A stretch of DNA of 64,000 bases from Marchantia polymorpha subsp. ruderalis. Its lineage: Eukaryota > Streptophyta > Marchantiopsida > Marchantiales > Marchantiaceae. The notes below the pieces were generated by a model. It saw only the letters and a list, made by a program, of their open reading frames with translations. It made no database searches and had not been told where the DNA came from. Of the stretch, positions 45,324 through 55,572 are shown in pieces (position 1 is the first letter of the stretch; every line of letters starts with the position of its first letter). The position numbers were made by a program, and so were the translations under genes. The stretch lies in the NCBI GenBank assembly GCA_037833965.1, contig AP031355.1, positions 9,883,501 to 9,947,500 of the forward strand, read 5' to 3'.

Positions 45324-48300
45324 TGTGGTAACCCACTTTTTGTTTTTTGTCGGAACTAAAACATTTTTGAATAGTAAGTACCGCGGCAGCAGCTGTAAAT
45401 AGTAATCGGTACGCGAAACCAGAGTAAAAAGAGGATCGAGGACAGTCAAGGGGTTTTGGGCTTAGGCCACAGTGGGACGCTTGGGACGGAACGGGCGGTT
45501 CATGCTGCAGGATCCGCTTCGAGCACCTTCGGCGGTAGATCACTCATAACTTTCTCAATTCGTAACGCTTTGAATTGCTTAGGGTCTCGTTGGAAAGAGC
45601 TCGACGCGTTGGTTCTAACGAGCCCAAGAACTTGTGAAACGAATGAGAGATCACTGAGTTATGAGTGTCGGAAGTTACTGATGGGGGGGGGGCCTTCGGC
45701 GGTAGAGCGACTTTGGCGGTACGCCTTCGGCGGAAGAACCGCCGGAAGATGCGCCTTGGGCGGTAGACGCCTTCGGTCAACGCCTTCGGGTCAACGCCTT
45801 CGGCGATACGGGAGAGTGCATTCGGCGGAAGAGTGAAACCCTCATAACTTTCTCAATGCGCAACGCCTCGACTTGGTTAGGGTCTCGTTGGAAAGAGCTC
45901 GACGCGTTGATTCTAACGAGCCCAAGAACGCCACGAATGGAAGAGAATTCCCGGAGTTATGAAGGTCGCAAGATACTCAGCTTTCCGCCTGCGCACAGGC
46001 GAAGAAAATTTTGTCCTATGCGCGGACATAGGAAGTTCGCCTGCGCACAGGCGTTCGCCTGTGCACAGGCGCTTCGGCGTCGGCGGGAAATCCGCCTTGG
46101 GCCCTAGAAATGCGCCTTGTGAGGTAGAAAGTGTGCGGCGCCTTCTGCGCCAGCTCAGCGCCGCGGACGGACAGCTCAGCGCCGCGGACGGACTGTGGAT
46201 AGGCGAACGCCTTCGGCGGAAGAGGAAAACCGACATAACTTTCTCAATTCTTAGCGGTTTGACTTGATTCGGGTCTCGTTGGAAAGAACTCGACGAGCTG
46301 GTTCCAACGAGACCAAGATCTCTTGAAACGGATGAGGCATCACCGAGTTAGAAGCGGCGGAAGTTTCTGATATGGAGGGCCTTCGGTGCTAACATTTAGA
46401 GGGGCCTTCGGCGTTAACACTTAGAGGGGCGGCTGACGACGCGGACGCCTGTGCACAGGCGGGTTGCAAGTAGGCGGCCTGTGCACAGGCAGGCCTTCGG
46501 CGGAAGAGGCGGACGAGCCTCGACGGACGGACGGCCTGTGCACAGGCGGGTTGCAAGTAGGCGGCCTGTGCACAGGCAGGCCTTCGGCGGAAGGGTAAAA
46601 TCAACATAGTGTTTTCAATTCTTAATGGTTTGCGGTGGTTAGGGTCTCGTTGGAAAGAGCTCGCGACGCTCGTTCCAACGAACCCAAGAACGCCTGGGAC
46701 GGATGGGAATTTAGGGAGTTAGGACTATCGGAAGATATGTAGACGTTCTCCTTCGGCCCTAGATGTTCGCCTTCGGGGTTACGCTTCCGGGAATTCCGCC
46801 TTCGGAGGTAGGGAGATCGACTTTTGTCCGATGCGCGGACGGACGCCTTCGACGGTTGCAGGCCTTCGGCAGAAGAGTAAAACAGTGATAACTTTCTCAA
46901 TTCTTATCCGTTTGACTCGGTTAGGGGCTCGTTGGAAAGAGCTCGACGCGTTGGTTCTAACGAGCCCAAGAACTTGTGAAACGGATGAGAGATCACTGAG
47001 TTATGAGTGTTGGAAGTTACTGATGGGGGGGGGGCCTTCGGCGGTAGAGCGACTTTGGCGGTACGCCTTCGGCGGAAGAACCGCCGGAAGATGCGCCTTG
47101 GGCGGTAGACGCCTTCGGTCAACGCCTTCGGGTCAACGCCTTCGGCGATACGGGAGAGTGCATTCGGCGGAAGAGTGAAACCCTCATAACTTTCTCAATG
47201 CGCAACGCCTTGACTTGGTTAGGGGCTCGTTGGAAAGAGCACAACACGCTCGTTCCAACGAGCCCAAGAACGTTGCAAACGAAGCAGGGATCCGTGAGTT
47301 ATGGGCGTCGGGGGTGACTGTTAGAGATTGACAAGGTGTGGAAGTGCGTCTTTGGCGGTTGGACGCATTCGGCGGTGCGCGGAAGGAGATTTCCTCCGGC
47401 GAGGATCGGGTGGTCATGAATGTAGAATGTTCAGGTGTGGCAGTGGCGGCCTGCGAGTAGGCGGCTTGCGTGTAGGACGCGTGGAACCCACAGTCCTCGG
47501 ATTTTGGAGAAGGAATTTTGGCCTAGGTTCAGAGATCTTGCGGGGCCCATATCTTTGCGATGGACGGTTGGATGGATCTGAAATTTTGTGGGGCCGTTGA
47601 TCTCGGCCGGCCACGCATGCCTGCAAATTTTCAGCCTCAGATCTTGGATGGTAAGGCGCTGGCGGCTCTGTACAGTAGGCTTAGGATTCAGATTTAGGGT
47701 TAGGGTTAGATTTAGGTTGTAAGTTAGAGGGGAAGGCAGCCGCCGACTCCTCAGGTGTAGGTTCTGTTGCGGCTCGCACCAGCGTAGTGCAGTGTAGTGC
47801 TAGGTAGGACTTAGAAGGTATAAAATAGTTCCAGGCGTTTTGCCTGGGGTTCTTTCCCATCAGAAGTGCAGATCAGGAACCCATTTCCTTTGCGTGTTTG
47901 TGTCCTTGAGTTCTGTCACCACGCACGAGGAGTTACAACTTAGCGTTCCGCATTTTGTAGCTGAAGGCCTTCGGCCGAATGTTCAGAGCTAGTACATTGG
48001 TTAGAGACTTGAGTAGTTCGGATCTGCACCTGCGGGTGACTGCCGATGCTCAGAGCCAGTGACTAGTTAGATACTTGAACAGTTTCGCCCCTACACCTTC
48101 GAGTGTTTCTTTCTGATTGTACTCCTTGGGATTTTTCCCCTGAATGCCAAAGTGAAGTTTTGCTACTTCGTGTAAGCCTTGGTTGTAAATTCAGGTTACG
48201 CTGCAGCAGGTGCCTTGAGGGTAACCCCTGTAGTATTTCTGGGAATGACAAGTGCCTGAGAATTCAAACTCTTCAATAGACTGTTGTTGTGTTACTGGAA

Positions 48301-48789
48301 TGTTTCTCAGTGCGTCCTTCAGTGCGGACCTGTGTTCTCTGCGCGTTTTGTGAGTTGAGAGTGTTGTTCACCGCGTATGAGTGACTTCGATCCGAAGTAG
48401 GCAGTCCAAACCGGGTTTCCTACACTGGCAGCAAGCTAGTGGAAGTGTTGTAAAAGCCGGAGTTGGAAGTCACTGCCCGCAGCTTTGCCGAGTGTGCTCG
48501 TGAGAGACTTTCCCACTGAAATCTTGAAGTAGAGGTCCTAACGGATCTCTGGGTTGTGTTTCTGTAGTTTCAGGTGTGTGTGTGTGTGTGTTACGCTGCA
48601 CTGTGCGACCTCCGAGTGCGCTCCGAGTGGACACTTGCAGTATTTCTGGGAGTGACAGTCGCCTGAGAATTCAAACTCCTCAATAGTCTGTTAAAACGTG
48701 ACACTTTGTACCCTGTGTGTTCCTCTGTCCCTGTGGGTTCGACCTTTCTACCACTATATTGCAGTTTTAGCCTTTAGTGGGTTATTACA
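45324..48789 (+). repeat. Plus-strand short-class solo LTR
   Basis: 3466 bp, TGTGGTAACCCAC to GTGGGTTATTACA, flanked by GCGGC (45319-45323, 48790-48794). TATA box at 47819-47826, telomere-like motif at 47693-47715, GT tract near 48573. U3 has no long ORF; instead it is a tandem series of dyad modules. R and U5 match the coding class closely. Confidence 0.93.
45583..47265 (+). repeat. Six dyad modules in tandem in the short LTR
   Basis: A module of about 150 bp starting near TAACTTTCTCAATTC and containing an inverted repeat GGTCTCGTTGGAA...TTCCAACGAGACC occurs at 45583, 45881, 46272, 46643, 46925 and 47223, spaced 280-390 bp. GCCTTCGGCGG-rich hairpin sequence fills the gaps. Copies 46272-46314 and 47223-47265 are perfect 13-bp dyads that differ at paired positions. 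Confidence 0.8.
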
Positions 48790-49310
48790 GCGGCATTCTC
48801 GGCAGACACCCCGCCGACGTCAAGCCCTATTTCGCCTATGCGTAGGCGAACTTCCTTCGCCTATGCGTAGGCGAAGATCTTTGTATCTTTCGACCGTCAC
48901 AACTCCCTGAGTCCTCATCCGTTCCAGACGTTCTTGGGCTCGTTAGAATCAGCGCGTCAAGTTCTTTTCAATGAAACTCTAACCAAGTCAAGGCGTTTGG
49001 GAATTGATCAGATTCTGAGGGATTTCTCTAGCGCCGAAGGCGGCTTAGGCGCCTTGCGCCGAAGGGATACTCTTTCAGAGCCCGTCGTTTAGGGTGGCGT
49101 CTGTCCCAGACGTTGCGCCCAAATCTTGGATTCTACGAGATTCTTTGAAATTCTCCGAGATCATCCAGTTTCACTCTATTTTGATGCACCGATGGCTATT
49201 TACAATGCTGCGGTACAGTTTTCCGTAAGTGTTCTAAATTCCGCAAAAACACCAAAAGTGGGGTACCACACTGTGATAGAGTTTTTTTACCCAATCTTCC
49301 ATACTTACAC

Positions 49311-49350
49311 ATGGTTTCTACTCTTACATGCTATTGAGAGTAGAAACCAT
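49311..49350. repeat. Perfect 14-bp inverted repeat
   Basis: ATGGTTTCTACTCT (49311-49324) and AGAGTAGAAACCAT (49337-49350) pair perfectly across a 12-nt loop, 40 bp beyond the LTR block. Confidence 0.8.
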
Positions 49351-49460
49351 CTTTACTTTTCTTGGTTCCACGACTTCTGTTCTTGAAATGCAAGACAGAC
49401 CTAAAATACAATACACCTGATATCTGAGATGCTAGGTTTATTACGAGAACCGAAAAAATT

Positions 49461-49555
49461 GCGTTAAATATTGAGATATTTGAAGATGTATATTGCGTTA
49501 AATATTGAGATATTTGAGATTTTATATTGCCTTAAATATTGAGATTGACGTTATT
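49461..49555. repeat. 34-bp tandem repeat, about 2.7 copies
   Basis: Units beginning ATTGCGTTAAATATTGAGAT at 49461 and 49495 and a variant at 49529; period 34 bp, strongly AT-rich. Confidence 0.8.
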
Positions 49556-50229
49556 CCATTGCAATTACTTATTTCCATCCTTTTCCAAGTAATGCTCGCA
49601 TCAAAATATTGAGGTAATATTTAGGTTGCAATCACCAATGGAGACATTTTTCTAACTCCAGCTTGCACTCACGAATCAATCTCTAGTCCACTAGTCGTAT
49701 ACTTTAGTTCGATTACCATTGTCACTTTTACTCCACTTAGACACCTCTAGAACACATTCTGGGCTGTTTTTCTACCCAGCACAGTAGCGCCATGAAGTCT
49801 GCAACCTTGAAACCGCCACCTCTACACTTTCATGCTGTTTCAAATCCTGCAATTGAGAAAAAACGTAATTTTATTCTCAATACAGCTCCAAGGGGGAGAC
49901 TAGAGCATTGTGGGGTTATTCTTGTACACAGCATAACGGCGAGGTTAAGGCTGCAAAGCTGAAACCGCCATTTGTCCTAAGCTTTCTTGGATTCACGAGC
50001 TCAAATACTGCAATTGAAAGGAAAATCAAGCATAAATAGCAAAAATGAAAAAAATTCGATTGTGATTGCAAAACCGTTTGAACTTTGTTCCAAAAAAACA
50101 ACAGTAGATATCGGATTGTATAATTTTGATTCTTACCTTGACACTTTTCATGGGTCCAGTAAGTGACGAACTATGGAGCAATGGTGAGAGCAACCTCATG
50201 AGACTTGCAAGTATTTTTTTGTGTTATAG

Positions 50230-50864
50230 ATCCCAAAGTTGTTGGATCCCGAGACCTGAAAGGATGCAGCCAAGAATCATCAGTGCAAGAGAGTCAGACA
50301 AGATCATCACTTACTGACAATAAAAAGAATTGGCTAATGTTCAAATGGGTGAACATTCTCCTCATATCGATTACCTCGTCTTCTTCCGTAAAAGTAATCA
50401 GAACAATTAGTCCAGAAGAAGACTTCAAAGTGCTGCTCAGATCTGTGAAGCGATTTCCAAGCGTCAGGCAGAGCAAGTTCTCAACAAGCTTTCCCAAATC
50501 ACAGCAGAGCAGGAAACTCTCCTGGTAATCACAGGTCTGCACACCACAAGACAAGGGTTAGCATAAGGAGACAAGAGTGTCAAAAATCACAAGAATTAAT
50601 TGCATGGAAGAATTAATATAATTCCAATGTTTAATTGTAGAATGATTCAATGCAAATAATCTACCCCAGCTTGTTAGAATGCCCACGTATACAAGTACTC
50701 CATGCAGACTCTCTTTATCCGACAAATCGAGGAGCGAAACCTGATGGAGCAGGCCACGCCCTCAGGATTGCATTTGTGCCAATGATATTGATCCCCAGCA
50801 AGCCATCTCGGAACTGCAAACAGACTGCAGAACTCAAGCGGCAGGCTTGAAATCAACATCGTAG
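50230..50864 (+). CDS. Possible 3' exons of a spliced gene, unrecognised
   Basis: Three protein-like segments with plausible splice signals: 50230-about 50340, after a T-rich stretch ending TATAG; about 50420-50524, encoding AQICEAISKRQAEQVLNKL and SQITAEQETLL, then a GTAATC donor; and 50766-50864 after CCCTCAG, encoding DCICANDIDPQQAISELQT to a TAG. The second and third join in phase; the first does not clearly join. The residues are helix- and coiled-coil-like. No family was recognised. It could equally be a gene remnant whose 5' part was lost to the LTR block. Confidence 0.3.
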
Positions 50865-51040
50865 TGACGTCAAAAGACAGCATGAGCGAAACTCCTGGTA
50901 CAGATGTGGAATAACTGACTGCCCGATCATATCCGCCCTAGATCCGAAGCGTTACGAGCTAACCAAGTACTCTAGTAAGTAATCGATCGAACGACCTGCC
51001 TCAGCGAATGCGAAGTCCAGGGAGTTATCATCATGCGAAT

Positions 51041-51111
51041 GGCCCAGTAGCTCAATGCGAGAGCCTTCCAAGCTATGGATCTGTGCTGCGAGTTCAAGTC
51101 CTGCCTGGGCT
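51041..51111 (+). tRNA. tRNA-like sequence (cloverleaf-like, anticodon arm poor)
   Basis: 71 nt with a 7-bp acceptor pairing GGCCCAG/CTGGGCT (one G-U), a D-stem GCTC/GAGC with box A-like TAGCTCAATGCG, and a T arm with box B-like GGTTCAAGTCC in sister copies (here GAGTTCAAGTCC). The normal-position anticodon stem does not pair well; an alternative stem presents loop CTTCCAA, as in tRNA-Gly(UCC). Probably not a translating tRNA. Confidence 0.4.
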
Positions 51112-51242
51112 GCTATTCTTTTTGCTGCCTGTTTTGGTGGCTGTGAGTGAAACATACCTGAGTGTACTCTAGATTCCTCAATTGTTTCAATACAGGAGTA
51201 TGCTTCATGTTCTAGTGAGTCATCATGTCTCTTGATGTGAAT

Positions 51243-51313
51243 GGCCCAGTAGCTCAATGCAAGAGCCTTCCAAACTATGGATCTGTGCTGCGGGTTCAAG
51301 TACTGCCTGGGCT
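51243..51313 (+). tRNA. tRNA-like sequence
   Basis: Same 71-nt core with CGGGTTCAAGTACTGCC; acceptor and T stem are kept, anticodon region CTTCCAAACTATGG. The same caveats apply as for the copy at 51041. Confidence 0.35.
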
Positions 51314-52010
51314 GCTATTCATTTGCTGCCTGTTTTGGTGGCTGTGAGTGAAACATACCTGAGTGTCCTGTAGAATTATCAACTGTTAGGCCAGATGAGC
51401 TTGCTTTTTCTTCTTGGAGTGAGTCGTCATGTTTTATCATGCGAACGGCCCAGTAGCTCAATGCGAGAGCCTTTCAAGCTATGGATCTGTGCTGCGATTC
51501 ATGTCCTAACTGGGCTCTATCAAATTTTTTTTATGTTTGGCATCTATATATTCTCGAATCTACAGCAGATTCATTAACCTTTGCACTCGACTAGTCCCGG
51601 AACACCAGTAACTTTTCTTGTAACCAGTCGGCAATTTTTCTCTATGTGAATGGTCCAGTCGCTCAATATCGGAAACTGGGATAATCCTATAAGACCGTAT
51701 ACGACTAAAATGATTGGGCTTAACAAAAGGAGGAAAGCATCAGAAGCTTAAAGAGCAATGAACATTGTGACTCCATCAAATTCCCTCCACAGCAGTTAAT
51801 ATCACCTATTCAACTGCCCCAATGTCACATGAAGAACCCTGTGATATATCACAGTGTTTTGAAAGTTCGATAGAGCTTAGGAATGGTTTTGTCAAAGATC
51901 CGACCCTAGCATCTTGGAAGTCTCAATACACGGTTCTCCGGAACTCATACTCCGTAACAGTTGAAGAATCTACACCCCAATCCGTTGTGTTAACAAACCA
52001 AAACTGGTGC

Positions 52011-52651
52011 CTCCTAGGGCAGGACTTGAACTAACATCACATCTCCATAGCTTGGAAGGCTCTCGCATTGAGATACTAGGCCATTCACATAAAGAGTCAG
52101 ACGACTTACTACATTGAGAAGCATACTCTGGGACTCATAGTATGTAATAACTGAGGAATCTGCACCACAGTCCGTATGTAATCGTTCAAAAACCTAAATT
52201 TCTGCGAACAAGACAGGACTTGAACTCGCTGCACAGATTCATAGCATTGAAGGCTCTCGTATTGATTTAATGGACATTCCCATAAAGAGACATGACGACT
52301 CACTACAAGAAGAAGCAGACTCATGCACTGTAACAGTTGATGAATATTAATACACTGTTATATTTAGATAATAGAATACAAAACAATAGAACCAGGCAGG
52401 ACTTGAACCCACAGCACAGATCCATAGGTCTTAAGGCTCTCTCATTGAGATTCTGGGACATTCGCCTGAAGAAACATTATGAGTCACTGCAAGAAAAAGC
52501 ATACTCATAAAGTGTAACATTCGATCAATCTACAGTACAATCTGGTATGTTTGGATGATGGACACAAAAATCATCACTGCCCAGGCAGGATTTTGAACCC
52601 GCGACTCACAGATCCATAGCTCGGAAGGCTCTCGCTTTGAGCTAATGGGCC
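52011..52651 (-). repeat. tRNA-like array, minus block 2
   Basis: Four cores in inverted orientation: 52011-52082, 52208-52275, 52390-52459 and 52579-52651, period about 190 bp. They are more decayed than block 1, but GGCAGGACTTGAAC (box B complement) and the GCTCTCGCATTGAG D-arm complement are recognisable. Confidence 0.8.
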
Positions 52652-52853
52652 ATTCGCATGAGGAGACATGATGACTCATCACAACATAGATTATACTCAT
52701 GTAGTGCAACAGTTGTTAAATCTACAGTACTCTCGGGTACGTTTAGATTACAGCCAGCAAAAGAATCGCAGCCAAGGCAACACTTGAACAGAATAAATGA
52801 TATACCAATTGACTACAAAGAGATATAGTGACCCGATTTAATCGAGTGTAAAC

Positions 52854-53315
52854 GTGTAGCTCAATGCGAGAGCCTTCCAAGCTATGGATCTGTTTGTTGC
52901 GGGTTCAAGGCTTTTGGTGTATCATCTTTTTAATGGGATCGACAAATTGGCAGGCTTCGGATCACCTTCAAAACATCTGCTGGATTGTCTCAATCATATT
53001 AACAGGAAACTTTGTTAAAACTGTAAGAGAAAAATGTTGTGTATGGAGGTGCGCGGCATCGATCCCCGTGCCTATCGCATGCAAAGCGATCGCTCTACCA
53101 TGTGAGCTACACCCCCTGCCGTAAAGCTTTCAGTATAACAATAATTTAAACCCATTATCAAGTAGATCCATCAACATATGCACTCGATTAGACTCAGAGC
53201 ATTTTATCTTGTTTTAGTCAGTTGGCATATCATTTGATTTGAATGGCCCAGTAGCTCAATGCCACGGCCGTCCAAGCCATAGATCTATACCGCGGGATCA
53301 AGTCCTGCCTGGGCT
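52854..53315 (+). repeat. tRNA-like array, plus block 3
   Basis: A truncated core at 52854-52912 and a complete but mutated core at 53245-53315, with tRNA-Ala on the other strand between them. Confidence 0.75.
53044..53116 (-). tRNA. tRNA-Ala(UGC), possibly a pseudogene
   Basis: On the minus strand the 73-nt sequence GGGGGTGTAGCTC...CACCTCCA folds as plant tRNA-Ala: acceptor 7 bp with one G-U, D-stem GCTC/GAGC, anticodon arm ATCGC-TTTGCAT-GCGAT with anticodon TGC and an A-T pair replacing the usual C-G. The T arm is odd: box B reads GGATCGATGCC instead of GGTTCGANNCC, T54 is lost and one T-stem pair is a G-G mismatch. No T run follows within a few bases. It may be weakly or not transcribed. 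Confidence 0.7.
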
Positions 53316-53837
53316 AAATCAACTTATTGGTTTCTACGTATAGCAGTCGGAGTAAAGCAAATAGAAATGCAATTTTCAGCAGAATCGTCACATTTTGGTA
53401 ATTGAAGTGTCAGTAGTGAGAATAAATGCTACTCGATTTTTTTTGGTGAAGGGCCGCGCGTACGCGAGCGCCTCTGTAACAAATTGTGACGTGCACTTTC
53501 CCATACAGGAAGTGCTAGGATTTGCCAAGCCTTGGTGCAATGGGTCAGCTGGTCCTAGGCCATCGTCCTTCTCGATCAACGATATACCCCCGCCCAGGTA
53601 AGTATGATTCTTCGTCATGATCCATATAGAATGTATGAGACTTATGAACACCTTCCTTGCTACGTGCATGGGTTGATACATGGGTATCACAATATAGGAG
53701 TTTGAACATCACATGCTCAATTTTTAGTCCAGGATGTAAACCCGGATAAGAGATAGAGAAAGAAGAGTTCAAATTCACTTTAGATGGAGAAACAACATGC
53801 GACGAAAGACAGTGAAGTTTTGAAGTGAAATTTCTTA

Positions 53838-54062
53838 AGAGATCTTGGAACGCTCTCCTATGAAGCTACTGGGCTGTTTTCATGGATAGACATGATTACT
53901 CACTACAACATGAAGCATTCTCATATAGTGAAACAGATGATGAATCTACAGCACACGGGTATGTTTGACTCACAGCCAGCAAAAGAACAGCAACCCAGGC
54001 AGGACTTGAACCCGCAGAATAGATCCAGAGCTTGGAACGCTCTCCCATGGAGCTACTGGGCC
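53838..54062 (-). repeat. tRNA-like array, minus block 4
   Basis: A truncated core at 53838-53875 and a well-kept one at 53992-54062. Confidence 0.8.
53992..54062 (-). tRNA. tRNA-like sequence with a perfect alternative anticodon arm
   Basis: On the minus strand: acceptor GGCCCAG/CTGGGTT, box A TAGCTCCATGGG, then AGAGC-GTTCCAA-GCTCT, a perfect 5-bp stem with a 7-nt loop holding UCC (Gly), and T arm GCGGG-TTCAAGT-CCTGC. The D region is short and the variable region long, so it does not fit a standard cloverleaf. It may be closest to the ancestral monomer. Confidence 0.4.
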
Positions 54063-54376
54063 ATTTGCATGATTAATCATGATGATGACTCACTACAACA
54101 TGAAACTTACTCATGTAGTGAAACAGTTGATAAATCTACAGTACACTCGGGTACGTTTTAGATGACAGCCAAGAAAACACTTGAACAGTATAAGTGACAT
54201 ACCCATTGACTAGAAAGAGATATGGTGACCCGGATTAGTCGAAATTAAACGTTGATGAATCCACTGTTCCAGGCAGGGTCTTTTGCTGCCTGCAAGTGAA
54301 CTGCAGATTCATCAACTGTTACACTACATGAATATACTTCTTCATATATTCAGTCATCATGTCTCTTCATGTGAAC

Positions 54377-55335
54377 GGCCCAGTAGCTCAATGCGAGAGC
54401 CTTCCAAACTATGGATCTGTGCTGCGGGTTCAAGTCCTGCCTGGGCTGCTATATTTTTGGTGCTTGTTTTGTTGGCTGTGAGTCAAACATACCCGACTGT
54501 ACTGTATATTCATCAACTGTTGCATTACATGAGCATGAGCATGCTTCATCTTCCAGTGAGTCGTCATATTTCTCTATGTGAACGGCCCAATAACCTTCCA
54601 AAACATGAATCTGTGCTACGGATTCAAGTCTTTTGGTGTATCATCTAAACATATCGAATCTACACTATAATTATCGACATTTCCCTACCACTAGTCTAGG
54701 AGTATCCTTGTTTTTCTAGTCAGTCGACATGTCTCAGTCGGATCATGGATCTGTGCTGCGGGTTCAAGTCCTGCCTGGGCTGAAGACTTTTGGCGTGTCA
54801 TCTAAACATACGCGAATCTACAGTAGAATCATTAAATGTTTTCACAATATGAGTTTGCTTCTGGTTGCAGTCAGTCATCATGTTTTCCATTGTGAATGGC
54901 CAAGTTGCTCAATTTGAGAGGCTTCCAACGTATGGATACATGCTGTGGGTTCTGCCTAGGCTGCGAGTCTTTTGCTGTCTTACATGCAAACATTCTCGTG
55001 TCTCTTCTGTTCTTTCATTTTGAGAACATACCAGACTTCGGTGTAAATTCATCAATTTTTACACCACATAAGTATGCTTCTAGTTTTAGTTAGTCGTGAT
55101 GTCTCTCCATGTGAATGGTCCAATAGCTCGATGCGAGAGTAAGTCAAGGATCTGTGCTGCAGGTTCAAGTCCTGCCTGGGCTGCGCTCCTTTTAGTTTCT
55201 TACATCCAAATATACCCGATTGTACAGTAGAATCATGATCGTTTGCACTCGATTAGGCGCGGAGCATGATACCTTCTTGTATTCAGTGTTTATGCTTGTT
55301 CATGTTAATGACCCATTAGCTCAATGCAAGAAACT
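54377..55335 (+). repeat. tRNA-like array, plus block 5
   Basis: Cores at 54377-54447 (well kept), 54584-54630, 54744-54781, 54898-54962, 55117-55182 and a trace at 55309-55335, with spacing about 155-220 bp. Several lack the 5' or middle part. Confidence 0.8.
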
Positions 55336-55370
55336 TATTGTTGATAAAATCTGCTGCAAAGATTGCGTCC

Positions 55371-55444
55371 GGTTTTATGGTGTAGTTGGTTATCACGTCA
55401 GTCTAACACACTGAAGGTCTCCAGTTCGAGCCTGGATAAAGCCA
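55371..55444 (+). tRNA. tRNA-Val(AAC)
   Basis: 74 nt beginning GGTTTTATGGTGTAGTTGG and ending TAAAGCCA. It matches the plant nuclear tRNA-Val(AAC) form: D arm GGTGTAGTTGGTTATCAC, anticodon arm with AAC in CAGTCTAACACACTG, T arm TCCAG-TTCGAGC-CTGGA fully paired, box B intact. Acceptor GGTTTTA/TAAAGCC pairs with one U-G. A run of seven T's follows at 55450-55456, a good Pol III terminator. It looks functional. Confidence 0.92.
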
Positions 55445-55572
55445 TGAACTTTTTTTCTGATATGCTGAAGGTCTCCAGTTCGAGCCTGGATAAAGCCATG
55501 AACTTTTTTTCTGATATGCTGAAGGTCTCCAGTTCGAGCCTGGATAAAGCCATGAACTTTTTATCTGATATG
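55411..55572 (+). repeat. Three 54-bp units: tRNA-Val 3' half in tandem
   Basis: Unit 1 (55411-55464) is the 3' half of the tRNA-Val gene plus its T-run terminator; units 2 (55465-55518) and 3 (55519-55572) repeat it, each starting CTGAAGGTCTCC and ending CTGATATG. Units 2 and 3 contain a complete T arm and box B but no box A. Unit 3 has a base change in its T run. Confidence 0.95.

Larger units (their letters stand above)
13816..49270 (-). repeat. Outermost minus-strand long-class LTR, in four pieces
   Basis: Collinear with the other long LTRs when the insertions are removed: 13816-16199, 32795-33286, 43505-45323 and 48795-49270, about 5.2 kb. The minus-strand 5' end is intact (GGGGTACCACA, ending 49270). 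The other end lacks about the first 39 bp (TGTAATAACC...) and is fused at 13815/13816 to another truncated LTR. It received three independent insertions, each with its own 5-bp duplication. Its U3 ORF is broken (separate entries). It is the oldest layer in this block. Confidence 0.85.
49271..50229. other. AT-rich intergenic sequence
   Basis: Directly after the end of the outermost LTR. Apart from the hairpin and the 34-bp repeats listed separately I see no gene, RNA gene or element end. Confidence 0.5.
51041..51690 (+). repeat. tRNA-like array, plus block 1
   Basis: tRNA-like cores at 51041-51111, 51243-51313 and 51447-51516, period about 203 bp, and a decayed one from 51652. The core starts GGCCCAGTAGCTC and ends GGGTTCAAGTCCTGCCTGGGCT. 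The spacer is also repeated (GCCTGTTTTGGTGGCTGTGA; GTGAGTCGTCATGT). Confidence 0.85.

Noticed and set aside
49311..49350. MicroRNA precursor
   Set aside because: The stem is only 14 bp, too short for a plant precursor, and no longer foldback surrounds it.
53524..53570. SINE head resembling the plant Au family (AAGCCTTGGTGCAATGG)
   Set aside because: Only a short stretch matches; no clear box A/box B pair, tail or target duplication could be seen.
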